Origin: Planctomycetota bacterium
GTDB taxonomy: Bacteria > Planctomycetota > UBA1135 > GCA-002748355
Length of the DNA: 40,745 nucleotides
NCBI GenBank assembly: GCA_011321845.1
Contig: DROQ01000148.1
Location: forward strand, 1 to 40,745
Reading direction: 5' to 3'
Below the pieces are notes generated by a model. It made no database searches. It was not told the DNA's origin and saw only the letters and a list, made by a program, of their open reading frames with translations. Positions within the stretch are counted from its first letter, which is position 1; every line of letters begins with the position of its first letter. This document shows positions 8,288 through 16,393 of this stretch, piece after piece. The position numbers were made by a program, and so were the translations under genes.

Positions 8288-8320
8288 TTTCGCCGGAGGG
8301 GCAGAAATGGAGGTGCGAGG

Positions 8321-9058
8321 ATGGGTGAGCTGGGCGAGTTCTCGCTGAAGTACAAGATCTTTTTGAAGACCTATTCCTGGCGGAGGATCGACCCGGTGCC
8401 CTTCGCGCCGCTGACCAAGGCCCTGCCGGAGTGTCGCCTCGGCCTGGTCTCCAGCGCGGGCTTCGTCCTCCCGGGGCAGGAGCCCTTCGACGAGGGGGTC
8501 CGGGGGGGCGACCCCAGCTTCCGTTGCATCCCCTGGGACAGCGACCCCAGGGACCTGGTCGAATACCACAAGAGCGACGCCTTCGACCACAGCGGCATCC
8601 TCCAGGATCCCAACCTGGGCTTCCCCCTCGAGCGCGTCCGTGAACTCGCCTCCATGGGGAAGATCGGCTCGGTCGCCCCGCGCCACCTCTCCTTCATGGG
8701 CTCGATCACGGCTCCCGGGCGGCTGATCAAGCGGACCGCCCCCGAGGCGGCGGAGATCTTTGTGGAGGACAAGGTCGACCTCGCTCTCCTCGTCCCGGTC
8801 TGACCCACCTGCAACCAGACCGTGAGTCTGGTCGCGGCGGCGCTGGAGCGGCGCGGCATCCCCACCGTGGTCCTCCAGCTGCTCCGCATGGTTACCGAGA
8901 AGGTCCGGCCGCCGCGGGCGCTCTTCGTCCCTTTCAAGCACGGTTTCCCCCTGGGCCTCCCAGGACGGCCCGAGGTCCAGCTCCGGGTCCTCGAGGCGGC
9001 CCTCCAACTCTTCGAACGCCCCGACCCCGTCCCCTTCATCATCGATTACGCGCCTTGA
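8321..9058 (+). CDS. Selenoprotein: glycine/sarcosine/betaine reductase B-like protein with in-frame TGA (Sec161)
   Basis: ATG 8321 has a GGAGG site 6 bases upstream. Reading the TGA at 8801-8803 as selenocysteine gives 245 residues ending at TGA 9056-9058. Both sides of the TGA are in the same frame and belong to one family, the GrdB/PrdB-like 'reductase selenoprotein B family'. Before it: CRLGLVSSAGF, 'DSDPRDLVEYHKSDAFDHS', 'FPLERVRELASMGKIGS' and VDLALLVPV. After it: U161-PTC164-NQTVSLVAAALE and RRGIPTVVL, then 'PPRALFVPF' and GFPLGLPG. U-x-x-C is a redox motif as in known members. A hairpin fitting a bacterial SECIS follows (8814-8832). True substrates of the short aerobic-type members are not established. 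Standard gene callers would stop at 8803 and split the gene. No sel genes are visible in the window. Confidence 0.9.
8801..8832 (+). promoter_or_regulatory. UGA codon and candidate bacterial SECIS hairpin
   Basis: Ten bases after the TGA, ACCAGAC (8814-8820) pairs perfectly with GTCTGGT (8826-8832) around the 5-base loop CGTGA. The loop starts 17 bases after the UGA and has a G at its second position, both as expected of SelB-recognised bacterial SECIS elements. The element lies wholly inside the coding frame. Confidence 0.7.
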
Positions 9059-9127
9059 TTACAAAGTCGTTGCAGGCAGGCGCCACCTTTTCTCCGTAAT
9101 GGTGCAGACTCATCAGGAGGAACAAAC

Positions 9128-9997
9128 ATGAAAACGACACTCCTTTCCCTGATCGCCCTCTCGCTCCTTTTGAACCCCCTCCCCGCCCAGGGGGGGCGCC
9201 CCAGGAAGGATGCCCCCAAGCAGGAAACCCTGGGAGACGCTGACAAGAAGGCCGACAAGAAGAAGGACGCCAAGGACTCCAAGGTCAAGCCGGCCCCCAC
9301 TCCCAAGGAGGCACTCGAACTCCTAAGGAAACTCAAGAAGGAGAAGCTCGAGGACCTCAAGGTGGAAATGCTCGAAGAAGCGGGACGCTGCGACGATCCG
9401 GGAGTCGCCACCAAGATCGCCGCCTACCTCAAGGACAAGCGGGATGAGCTCCGGATCGCCGCGATCCGGGCGCTCCGCTACATGAAGAACAAGAAGGCCT
9501 TACCCCTCCTCCTCGCCGCGGCCGGCTCTTTCGAGAAGGACAAAGTCGCTGGTCCCGAATACTACATGGCGCTCGGCCAACAAGGGGATCCCAAGGCCAT
9601 CAAGACGATCATCCACCGTGCCTGGGAGCCCATCGGCCAGGAACTCTTCAACGCCAAGATCAAAGCCCTTACCCATATTCGAAGCCCCAAGACCGTCGCC
9701 GAATTGGAGAAGCTCAACCGCAAGTTCCGAAGGAATCGTTACGGAGCCAGGCGCCGCGAAATCCTCAACGCCATCGAGATTTTGATCGACGAGCAAGCCC
9801 CCAAGGGGGATCGAAACAAACGCTTGGCGTGGATCCGCGAAGCCCCCAAAAAAGAGGTCCCCATAGAACCCAGCAAGCTCCCGAAAAACCGGATCAACGC
9901 CTACAAAAAACTCTGGCGAAGGCCGGACGAGAAAAGCCAGGAGGAAAAGGGCAAGGGAAAAAAGAGGCGCAAGAAAAAGAGGCGCTCCCAGGCATAA
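9128..9997 (+). CDS. Exported HEAT-repeat-like protein with basic tail
   Basis: 289 residues; ATG 9128 follows an AGGAGG site. A signal peptide (KTTLLSLIALSLLLNPLPAQG) is followed by a Lys/Asp-rich spacer (~25-60) and a helical region (~60-215). This region has HEAT/Armadillo-like units, including 'DELRIAAIRALRYMKNKKALPLLLAAAG' and 'PEYYMALGQQGDPKAIKTII'. The last ~20 residues are almost entirely Lys/Arg (GKGKKRRKKKRRSQA). Such repeats usually form protein-binding scaffolds; the basic tail could bind polyanions such as acidic glycans. There is no catalytic motif. It ends 9 bases before the permease gene and is probably co-transcribed with it. Confidence 0.78.
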   Translation: MKTTLLSLIALSLLLNPLPAQGGRPRKDAPKQETLGDADKKADKKKDAKDSKVKPAPTPKEALELLRKLKKEKLEDLKVEMLEEAGRCDDPGVATKIAAYLKDKRDELRIAAIRALRYMKNKKALPLLLAAAGSFEKDKVAGPEYYMALGQQGDPKAIKTIIHRAWEPIGQELFNAKIKALTHIRSPKTVAELEKLNRKFRRNRYGARRREILNAIEILIDEQAPKGDRNKRLAWIREAPKKEVPIEPSKLPKNRINAYKKLWRRPDEKSQEEKGKGKKRRKKKRRSQA

Positions 9998-10006
9998 TGC
10001 CGGTCG

Positions 10007-11107
10007 ATGATCTCCGACTTTTTCCAAAACCTCTACCATCTCTGGATCGAAGCCGCCCCCTGGCTTCTCTTCGGTCTTGTGATCGCCGGGCTGCTGGACG
10101 CCCTCCTTCCGCAAAGCCTTCTCTCGAGATGGTTGGGGAAACCGGGATTCGGGTCCATTCTCAAGGCCTCTCTGCTCGGAACTCCGCTTCCCCTCTGCTC
10201 CTGCTCCGTCGTTCCTGCCGCCCTCACCATCCATCGAGGAGGTGCGTCCAGGGGAGCGACCGTCTCCTTTTTGATCGCGACGCCGGAAAACGGGGCGGAC
10301 TCCATCGCGTTGTCCTGGCCCCTGCTCGGCCCCTTTCTCACGGTGGTCCGGCCGCTGGCGGCGATCCTGAGCGCGATCTTCGCGGGCCTGCTTGCAGGTT
10401 GGGGGGAGAAGAGAGAGCAGGTCAGGGAATCGACCACGAATGGAGATCCAACGCCACCCTCGGAGCCAGAAGATGCGGCCCCTGGATCCTCCTGCTGTGA
10501 CGCCTCCTGCGGAAAGGACACAACTTCGGGACAGCAATCCAAGCTCGCCCGCGGCTTCCACTTCGCCTTCATCAAACTCCTGGACGATGTGTTGTTCTGG
10601 CTTCTCTTCGGCGTCCTGGTCGCAGCCGTCCTGGAGACCGTCTTCCCGGTCGGGGGGCTGGGAGAATATGGCCGAGGACCCTTCGCCATGCTTCTCGCCC
10701 TGGTCATCGGGATCCCAATGTATGTCTGCGCGACGGCCTCGACACCCATCGCCGCCGCCATGCTGGTAGTGGGCGTCTCTCCGGGGACCGTTCTCGTGTT
10801 CCTGCTGGCGGGGCCTGCCACCAATCTGGGGACCCTGGCCATCGTGCGAAGAGAGCTGGGTAAGAGAGCCTTCCGGGGGTATCTGCTCGGGATCCTCGGC
10901 TGCTCCTTCGTGATGGGTCTTTTGACGGACTGGATCGCCGCCCTTCTCTCCATCGATGTCGCCTCCCAGGTGGGCGAGGGTTCCCACGCCAGCCTGCCTT
11001 TCTGGGTCGCCCAACCGGCAACCTGGCTCCTGACCCTCTGGATCCTCTGGCTGATCGCCCGCAAACTCCTCAAAAAACCCGCTATTCCCCAGCCGGCTTC
11101 AAGCTGA
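10007..11107 (+). CDS. SO_0444-type Cu/Zn efflux permease (DUF318 family)
   Basis: 366 residues and about eight hydrophobic helices. The signature GTPLPLCSCSVVPAA (~57-71) followed by GASRGATVSFLIATPENG (~77-94) marks the PF03773 permease family, in particular the branch annotated as SO_0444 Cu/Zn efflux transporters. A second half carries GIPMYVCATASTPIAAAML and LAGPATNLGT. A hydrophilic loop (~135-180) contains a Cys cluster, SSCCDASCGKD, that could bind metal ions. It probably exports soft metals through the inner membrane. It starts 9 bases after the HEAT-protein stop and its last 26 bases overlap the convergent gene on the minus strand. Confidence 0.85.
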   Translation: MISDFFQNLYHLWIEAAPWLLFGLVIAGLLDALLPQSLLSRWLGKPGFGSILKASLLGTPLPLCSCSVVPAALTIHRGGASRGATVSFLIATPENGADSIALSWPLLGPFLTVVRPLAAILSAIFAGLLAGWGEKREQVRESTTNGDPTPPSEPEDAAPGSSCCDASCGKDTTSGQQSKLARGFHFAFIKLLDDVLFWLLFGVLVAAVLETVFPVGGLGEYGRGPFAMLLALVIGIPMYVCATASTPIAAAMLVVGVSPGTVLVFLLAGPATNLGTLAIVRRELGKRAFRGYLLGILGCSFVMGLLTDWIAALLSIDVASQVGEGSHASLPFWVAQPATWLLTLWILWLIARKLLKKPAIPQPASS

Positions 11108-13190
11108 ACCAGTCCACCTCGCTCCGGGCGCCTTCGGCCACAAAGTAATAGTAGAAGAGACGCACCCGCGTGATCTTGAGGATGCGCTCGAAGAGGACGC
11201 GCTTGGCTCCCAAGTGGATGCGCTTTCCCGGCTTGCAAGGGATCCGCCACCCCGCCCCTGGCCCCAACACCACCAAGGCCATCCGCTTCCCCGCCACGAG
11301 GGGGGACACCCATTCCTGGAGGTTGTCCAGGGTGATGGCCGCGCCTCTCAGGCGGCGGCTCAAAGGGATCGGGCGCGGCCGGACGGCGAGGCGGGCCGAG
11401 GCAAGAGGCTCCTTGGCCTTGATTTTGAAGCCAGCGACGGAGGAAGCTCTCCCGAAGGCGAGGAAGGGAATGGAAGGAGTCAGGTCCACCAGGACCTTGG
11501 CCCCAAAAGGCAGCGGAACCCCAGCCCAGGGGGACTCGCCTCCCGCGGGCTCCTTCAAGTCAGGTCCCAGCCAGGAGAGTCGACGCGGGGTGCTCCCCCC
11601 CCTCCCTCCCTGGGAAAAACGCAGGTCCAGCCGCGCGATCTGGAAGGGCGACAGAGGATCTCCCTCGATCCGCAACAGCCCTCCTCCCTCCCGACGTAAA
11701 ACAGGCCGCTTGGGGATGGGAGGGACCCTGACGGGAACAAGCCCCTCGCCGTTCCACTCCAGCAGCCTGGCACCAAAGCGTCCCATGGCACGGATCGGCC
11801 TTGCGTCGAGATAGAGATCCTCCGACCCATCGAAGCGGGTGGTCACAAAGTTGAGTCCCACCAGAGGAATGTCGGTCTCCTGAAAGGGCTGCTCCGCGAG
11901 GGGAAAGACGGCGTTGGGGTTGAGGATGGGAACGCCATCCAAAGAAGAAGGAGTGCTCAGGATGGCCAGCGGATGCTCGGGACTCGCACCCGCCCCCAGG
12001 CGGCTGATGTCCTCGTGAACCCGGCGGACGACAGCGAAGGCTTTTTGATAGGCATAAACCCTTTGGACCTGCACCCATAGGAGCCCCCCCAGCAGGGCGA
12101 CCCCCGCGCCCAGCCTCAGGCGAAACATGGGTGTCCCGCCTGGCCGGGGGAGGAGGAGGGGGGCGAGGAGGGGGAGGGCACCGAGGACGAGGCGGCTGCC
12201 AAGGAGGTTGGGGGCCACGGGGAGGGCGAAGGAGGGGAGGGCTTCGAGGAGGATCAGGAAGGCGAGAATGGAGAAGGCCTGGAGGGCGCGCCGAGGCCAG
12301 GGCCGGGTGACCAGCAGGACGAGGAGGGCGAGGGCGGCGAGAGAAAGGGAGAATGGCTGTCCCCTCAGGCCGGGGAGGAAGAGGGTTTCCAGTTTGGAGG
12401 GGAGGGTGAGGAGGTAGTGGCTGAGGGGGAGGGCCTGGGCCTGGGCGCCGTGCCCCTGGGGAAGGAGGGTGCCGAGCGCGACCACGCGCCAGACTGTGTA
12501 AACGAGCCAGATGGGGACGAAACGCAGGTGGAAGCGGAGACGCTGCCCGATCGGGAGATCGGGCCTTTGGAAGAGGTCGAGGGCGAAGAGCCAGAAGGGG
12601 AGGACGAAGGCGCTCTCCTTGGTCAGGAGGTCCGCGAAGGCGAGGAGAACCAGGGAAATAAGGCGGGCCGGGCTCTGTTTCTGGAAATAGCGGGCGGCGG
12701 CCCAGAGGGCCAGCAAGCGGAAGAGCAGTTCCATCGAGCTGACCCGCCCCGAGATCCAATAGACGCCCTCGATGCCCGCGGGGTGCAAGGCGAGAAAGAG
12801 CAGGGGCAAGAGTATGCGCCAATCGCGCAACCCGAGATAAGCCAGGATGCGGGCCAGGGCGAGGAGGCTGCCCAGGATGCAGAGCAGGTTGGTCAGGTGG
12901 AAGGCCCAGGGCGCCCCCCGCCCCAAAGCCATGTCCCAGCCGTAACTTAGGGAGAGCATCGGCCGGAACAAGGGTGTCCCCTTCATGCCGACCCAGGGGC
13001 CGGTGAGGTCGGCGAGGATGCGCTGCCAGTCGGGCTGGATCTGGTGGCCCTGGGGCCTGCCGAGGAGGTTGAGGAAAAGGTCGTCGGAGAGGAAGCCACC
13101 CCAAAGGCTGGGCAGGTAGATCAGGAGGGCGGCGAGCAGGGCCAGCGCGCACGCAGGGCCGTATCCCGAGGTGGAGCGGCGCTTCTTCAT
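11082..13190 (-). CDS. GT-C-like multi-spanning membrane glycosyltransferase
   Basis: 702 residues, with ten or more hydrophobic helices in residues ~10-370 and a soluble C-terminal part (~380-702). The first periplasmic loop has FLSDDLFLN, with adjacent Asp residues where GT-C enzymes (ArnT/PMT/TMTC type) carry their catalytic acid; FRPMLSLSY and FHLTNLLCILG follow, also typical of the TMTC/ArnT-like group. Such enzymes transfer a sugar from a polyprenyl-phosphate donor on the outer face of the inner membrane. No acceptor can be named. It converges with the permease (26-base overlap) and is divergent from mtaB by 48 bases. The C-terminal half has no recognisable motif. Confidence 0.78.
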   Translation of the reverse strand: MKKRRSTSGYGPACALALLAALLIYLPSLWGGFLSDDLFLNLLGRPQGHQIQPDWQRILADLTGPWVGMKGTPLFRPMLSLSYGWDMALGRGAPWAFHLTNLLCILGSLLALARILAYLGLRDWRILLPLLFLALHPAGIEGVYWISGRVSSMELLFRLLALWAAARYFQKQSPARLISLVLLAFADLLTKESAFVLPFWLFALDLFQRPDLPIGQRLRFHLRFVPIWLVYTVWRVVALGTLLPQGHGAQAQALPLSHYLLTLPSKLETLFLPGLRGQPFSLSLAALALLVLLVTRPWPRRALQAFSILAFLILLEALPSFALPVAPNLLGSRLVLGALPLLAPLLLPRPGGTPMFRLRLGAGVALLGGLLWVQVQRVYAYQKAFAVVRRVHEDISRLGAGASPEHPLAILSTPSSLDGVPILNPNAVFPLAEQPFQETDIPLVGLNFVTTRFDGSEDLYLDARPIRAMGRFGARLLEWNGEGLVPVRVPPIPKRPVLRREGGGLLRIEGDPLSPFQIARLDLRFSQGGRGGSTPRRLSWLGPDLKEPAGGESPWAGVPLPFGAKVLVDLTPSIPFLAFGRASSVAGFKIKAKEPLASARLAVRPRPIPLSRRLRGAAITLDNLQEWVSPLVAGKRMALVVLGPGAGWRIPCKPGKRIHLGAKRVLFERILKITRVRLFYYYFVAEGARSEVDWFSLKPAGE
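11301..11313 (+). repeat. GGGGGACACCCAT word, copy 8
   Basis: Exact copy in the soluble C-terminal part of the GT-C-like gene; the coding strand reads Trp-Val-Ser-Pro. Confidence 0.75.
12127..12137 (-). repeat. GGGACACCCAT word, copy 9 (inverted, partial)
   Basis: Eleven-base match; the coding strand reads Gly-Thr-Pro-Met, the third frame. Confidence 0.6.
12970..12981 (-). repeat. GGGGACACCCTT word, copy 10 (inverted, diverged)
   Basis: One mismatch to the 12-base core (CAT replaced by CTT); the coding strand reads Gly-Thr-Pro-Leu near residue 70 of the GT-C-like protein. Confidence 0.5.
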
Positions 13191-13238
13191 GCCAAGATGC
13201 TATCCCGGGAGGGGCCTCAGTCGGTATGCTTTTGCGCC

Positions 13239-14669
13239 ATGATTTCGGCCGGCGAGGAGATCGAGAGACAAGAGGGCGCCCGCGCGCGGCGGGTGGCCTT
13301 CTACTCCTTGGGCTGCCGGGTCAACTACGATGAACTGGACTGCCTCCGCGGGCGCTTCGTCCAGGAGGGCTGGCGGGCGGTCCCCTTCGAGCAGGAGGCC
13401 GAACTCTTCGTCATCAACACCTGCACCGTGACCCAGGTGGCCGACGCGGATTCACGCAAAATCATCCGCAGGGCTGTCCGCAACAAACCCCCCGGCGGTC
13501 TGGTCGTCGTCACGGGCTGCTACGCCCAGCGCGACCCGGAGGCCCTGCGCCGGCTGGAGGGCGTCGACCTCATCCTCGGCAACAGCGAGAAGAGTCGGCT
13601 CTTCGATCTCGTCCAGCGCCACCTCGCTGACCGCCGCCTCGCCGGGGATCTCTGGGTGGCCGACGAGCCGAAAACCCGGGAGTTCCTCCGCCGCGCGCCG
13701 GGCGCCCCGGATCGCGGCCCCCGGACCCGCGCCACCCTCAAGGTCCAGGACGGCTGCGACGAGGCTTGCACCTATTGCATCATTCCCTCGGTCCGCGGCG
13801 TCAGCGTGAGCCGACCGACCGGGGAGATCCTGCGCGAGGCCGAGCAGCTCGCGGCCAGCGGCTTCAGGGAGATCGCCCTCACCGGCGTCAACACCGGAAG
13901 CTATGGCAAGGATTTCCCCGACTCTCTGGAGGGGGCCTCCTCCTCCAGCTCTGCCTCTCCCGACGCACGCGACCTCGCCGCCCTCATTCGCGCCCTCCAG
14001 GCCCTGGACCTCCCGCTGCGCTACCGCCTCAACTCCCTGGAACCCCCCTCCATCACTCCAGCCCTCCTCGACGCCCTCGAGGACTGCCCCTCCTTCTGCC
14101 CGCACTTCCATATCCCCTTGCAACACGGGGACAGCCGCATCCTCCGCCGCATGGGACGTGGCTACGACGCGGAGTTCTATGCCGAAAAAATCCGCAGCGT
14201 CCAGGCGCGCTTCCCCGAGGCGGGCATCGGGGCGGACGTGATGATCGGTTTTCCGGGCGAAGAAGAGGAACACTTCGAGAACATGAAGGCCCTCCTTCTC
14301 GACCTCGCCCCCAGTTACCTCCACGTTTTCAGCTATTCGGTCCGTGAAGGGACTCCGGCCGAGCGCATGCCCGGCCATGTCCCGGCCGAGGTCAAAAAGC
14401 ACCGCGCCCGCGTCATGCACGACATCGAGGATCAATTGCGCGCCCGCTTTATCGAGCGCATGCTCGGCAAGACCCGCCCCGTCCTCGTCGAAGGCAAGCG
14501 CGGCCCCCTCGGTGGGTGGACGGGCCTGACCGACAACTTCCTGAGGGTGGAGATCAGCCCCGGGACCGAAAAGGCCGGTTCCCTCCGGGAAAACGACTTC
14601 ATCCTCGCGACCATCAAAGACAGCCACAGCCCCAAGCTGGCCATCGCCACAGCGGAGACCAGGTCATGA
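13239..14669 (+). CDS. mtaB: tRNA t6A37 methylthiotransferase MtaB
   Basis: 476 residues from ATG 13239, the first Met that places the conserved SLGCRVN near the N-terminus; upstream in-frame sequence overlaps the divergent gene. The UPF0004 domain has three cluster cysteines, C26 (GCRVN), C62 (NTCTVT) and C94 (GCYAQ). The radical-SAM domain has C173xxxC177xxC180. A TRAM-like RNA-binding segment is at ~425-476. GC[KR]VN with NTCTVT separates MtaB from MiaB and RimO. It converts N6-threonylcarbamoyladenosine at tRNA position 37 to the 2-methylthio form. A Ser-rich insertion (ASSSSSAS, ~230) is unusual. The stop overlaps the next gene's ATG as ATGA. The same t6A pathway is represented by tsaD at 37.6 kb. 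Confidence 0.9.
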   Translation: MISAGEEIERQEGARARRVAFYSLGCRVNYDELDCLRGRFVQEGWRAVPFEQEAELFVINTCTVTQVADADSRKIIRRAVRNKPPGGLVVVTGCYAQRDPEALRRLEGVDLILGNSEKSRLFDLVQRHLADRRLAGDLWVADEPKTREFLRRAPGAPDRGPRTRATLKVQDGCDEACTYCIIPSVRGVSVSRPTGEILREAEQLAASGFREIALTGVNTGSYGKDFPDSLEGASSSSSASPDARDLAALIRALQALDLPLRYRLNSLEPPSITPALLDALEDCPSFCPHFHIPLQHGDSRILRRMGRGYDAEFYAEKIRSVQARFPEAGIGADVMIGFPGEEEEHFENMKALLLDLAPSYLHVFSYSVREGTPAERMPGHVPAEVKKHRARVMHDIEDQLRARFIERMLGKTRPVLVEGKRGPLGGWTGLTDNFLRVEISPGTEKAGSLRENDFILATIKDSHSPKLAIATAETRS

Positions 14670-15328
14670 ACCAACAGGAACAGCAGCGTCAGTATGAGAG
14701 AGTCCGAGGCATCTTCGACGAGTGGGCCCGCGCCGGCCGCGCCGAGGGCATGGAGCAAGGTCATGGACCGGCGGCGCGGGAGGGCTTCGCCTTTCTGGAG
14801 CCTGGTCCCGGTCAGCGCTACCTCGATATCGGCTGCGGCAACGGCTACACCGTCCGCTGGGCGGCCGAGGCCGGGGCCCAGGCCTTTGGAATCGATCTTT
14901 CCCGGGAGATGATCGCCCGCGCAAAAAAACTCTCAGCCGGGATCCCGAAAACCGAGTTCCAGGTCTGCGCCTTCCCCGACCACCCCTTCGAACCCGGCAG
15001 CATGGACCGCATCTTCTCGATGGAAACCTTCTACTACTTCCCCAACCTGGACGAGGCCCTCCAGGCCGCCTTCGACCTGCTCCGGCCCACCGGCCGCATG
15101 GCCGTCATCGTCGACTACTACGGAGAGAACCAGGACAGCCACTCCTGGCCCGAACACCTGGGCTGCGCCTTCGATCTGCGCAGCGAAGCCGAGTGGGAAG
15201 ACTCCTTTCACCGCGCGGGTTTCGCCAAGGTCCAACGGCGCCACTTCCTCTACCCCCCCGATCCCAGCAAGGAACGCTGGAAGAGCGAGCTGGGTTCTCT
15301 CCTCATCCTCGGCGAAAAAAAGGCCTAA
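14666..15328 (+). CDS. Class I SAM-dependent methyltransferase
   Basis: 220 residues. SAM-binding motif I is YLDIGCGNGYTVRWAAE (~52-68), with the ribose-binding acid in FGIDLSREMI and motif III-like 'MAVIVDYYGENQ'. This is the Methyltransf_11/25 type that acts on small molecules or on protein or RNA; nothing here fixes the substrate. ATG 14666 overlaps the mtaB stop by 4 bases, so it is translationally coupled to mtaB and could act in the same tRNA-modification context, though that is inference only. A strong inverted repeat lies 82 bases after its stop. Confidence 0.85.
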   Translation: MNQQEQQRQYERVRGIFDEWARAGRAEGMEQGHGPAAREGFAFLEPGPGQRYLDIGCGNGYTVRWAAEAGAQAFGIDLSREMIARAKKLSAGIPKTEFQVCAFPDHPFEPGSMDRIFSMETFYYFPNLDEALQAAFDLLRPTGRMAVIVDYYGENQDSHSWPEHLGCAFDLRSEAEWEDSFHRAGFAKVQRRHFLYPPDPSKERWKSELGSLLILGEKKA

Positions 15329-15398
15329 CCCTCTGTCGGACTTCGCCACCCGACCTGAGCCTGACCCTTCCCTTCTCGCCAGGGTCCCCCTTTCCTCC

Positions 15399-15476
15399 GC
15401 TCGGCTCGGCATCCACCAAGGGCTTTGGCCTCAGGCGCCTTCGGCGAAGTCGGCCAAAGCCCTTGGTGGATTTCGG
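15399..15476. repeat. Long inverted-repeat element, copy 1
   Basis: Perfect 20-base arms (15411-15430 and 15452-15471) around a 21-base loop that holds a smaller CGCC-TTC-GGCG hairpin. A recognisably homologous but less perfect copy is at 39903-39981. No T-run follows on either strand, so it is not a classic terminator. It may act as a 3'-end stabilising or REP-like element. Confidence 0.8.
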
Positions 15477-15545
15477 GAAAAAAGAGCGGGCTGGGACTCA
15501 GACAGTCTTTTAGGGATCATCACACCGATCGACCGCGAACACGAG

Positions 15546-16221
15546 TCAAGCCGGAAGGCTGAACAGAGCCATCCCCTCTCCCCACAACGAGATCAAAGCG
15601 GAGCAGCGTTCCAGGGTTCGCGCCAAGTGGAGATCTGTGAGAGGGGAATACCCTTTAGGCCAGCTACTCACCATGTCATAAACACAGTTCGGAATCAGGG
15701 GGAGAAAGGCTTCTTCCTCTGAAGTCTGAAGGGAGTGCTCCCAAGAAGTGTTGGGCGATTCTTTTGGAGAGGCTGAACTTGGGGTGCCCTTGAGAAACGA
15801 GGATCCCGATTCTTTGCCCGGTCGCAAGATCAACGGGGAGTCTCCGCATGCCTTTTTGCATCCATGGGAGGAGGGGGTGACGCTGTTCTTCGAACTTCAA
15901 GATCGTGCTGCTTCGAAAGAGCGAAACGCCTTCTCCCACGAGGTTGGTTGCCAGGCTGCCCCCATCCTCGAAAAAGGGATCCAACTCCGCCTTATCCTCG
16001 GGGATGGAGTAGGCCTGTGGTTCCTCACCCAAAAGATTCTTTGCCCGAAGCTCTGCTTCTTCAAAAACCTCTTTCTTGGATTTGCAGGTTCCTATGAGAT
16101 GACCTTCGTTCTCGAACCATTTTTCGAGAACGTTGGCCAGCCACCATTTTTCTCCGATTCTGGCCTGAGAACGTGGAATGGACTCATCTTGAAGCGAAGC
16201 AGGAGAATGGTTCTGAGCCAA
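15546..16221 (-). pseudogene. Possible frameshifted gene of unknown function
   Basis: Two minus-strand frames look protein-like and abut. The first runs from ATG 16221 (about 150 plausible residues, e.g. IGEKWWLANVLEKWFENEG and FEEQRHPLLPWMQKGM). The second continues to 15546 in another frame (EEEAFLPLIPNCVYDMVSSW, then PLTDLHLARTLERCSALIS). The switch would fall near 15715-15760. A single frameshift, real or from sequencing, would join them into ~220 residues. No family is recognised. GC is lower than in neighbouring genes. It could also be non-coding. Confidence 0.35.
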
Positions 16222-16393
16222 AAATGTTTCGGCCCTGTCGGTGGGATGGGGGGGGCTTGACTCATAGAGGCAAGTTCTAACAAACCCTTCTTATGCAACT
16301 CGCCCCAAGATCAAACCAACCCCCACCTTCCGGTCTATGTCAAAAATTCATGATCTGAAAGGATCCGGGTATTTCAGCAAAGGGCGAAGTCTT

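Larger units (their letters stand above)
8132..8301. repeat. Intergenic direct repeat built around copies 6 and 7 of the word
   Basis: Bases 8132-8188 and 8244-8301 align over about 57 bases with few differences. Each starts with AACCG, passes through GATCCGGG, a G-rich run and GAACATGGGTGTCCCC, and ends in TTCGCCGGAGG. Within the first copy the tail (CCTTCGCCGGAGGGTGCCC) is itself repeated about three times up to ~8230. This looks like the extended, unconstrained form of the short word found inside genes. Confidence 0.8.

Noticed and set aside
8138-9007. 289-residue minus-strand frame opposite the selenoprotein
   Set aside because: It mirrors the real gene; composition is Gly/Arg/Asp-rich shadow sequence, and it crosses the repeat region.
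10741-10749. GACACCCAT in the permease gene
   Set aside because: Only 9 bases match and it lies in a conserved Ser-Thr-Pro-Ile family motif, so the match is probably coincidence.
136-12981. CRISPR array interpretation of the repeated 13-mer
   Set aside because: Copies are irregularly spaced, in both orientations, inside genes, and no cas genes are present.
15748-16260. 170-residue plus-strand frame opposite the possible broken gene
   Set aside because: Poorer residue composition than the minus-strand reading and no start signal; not firmly excluded.
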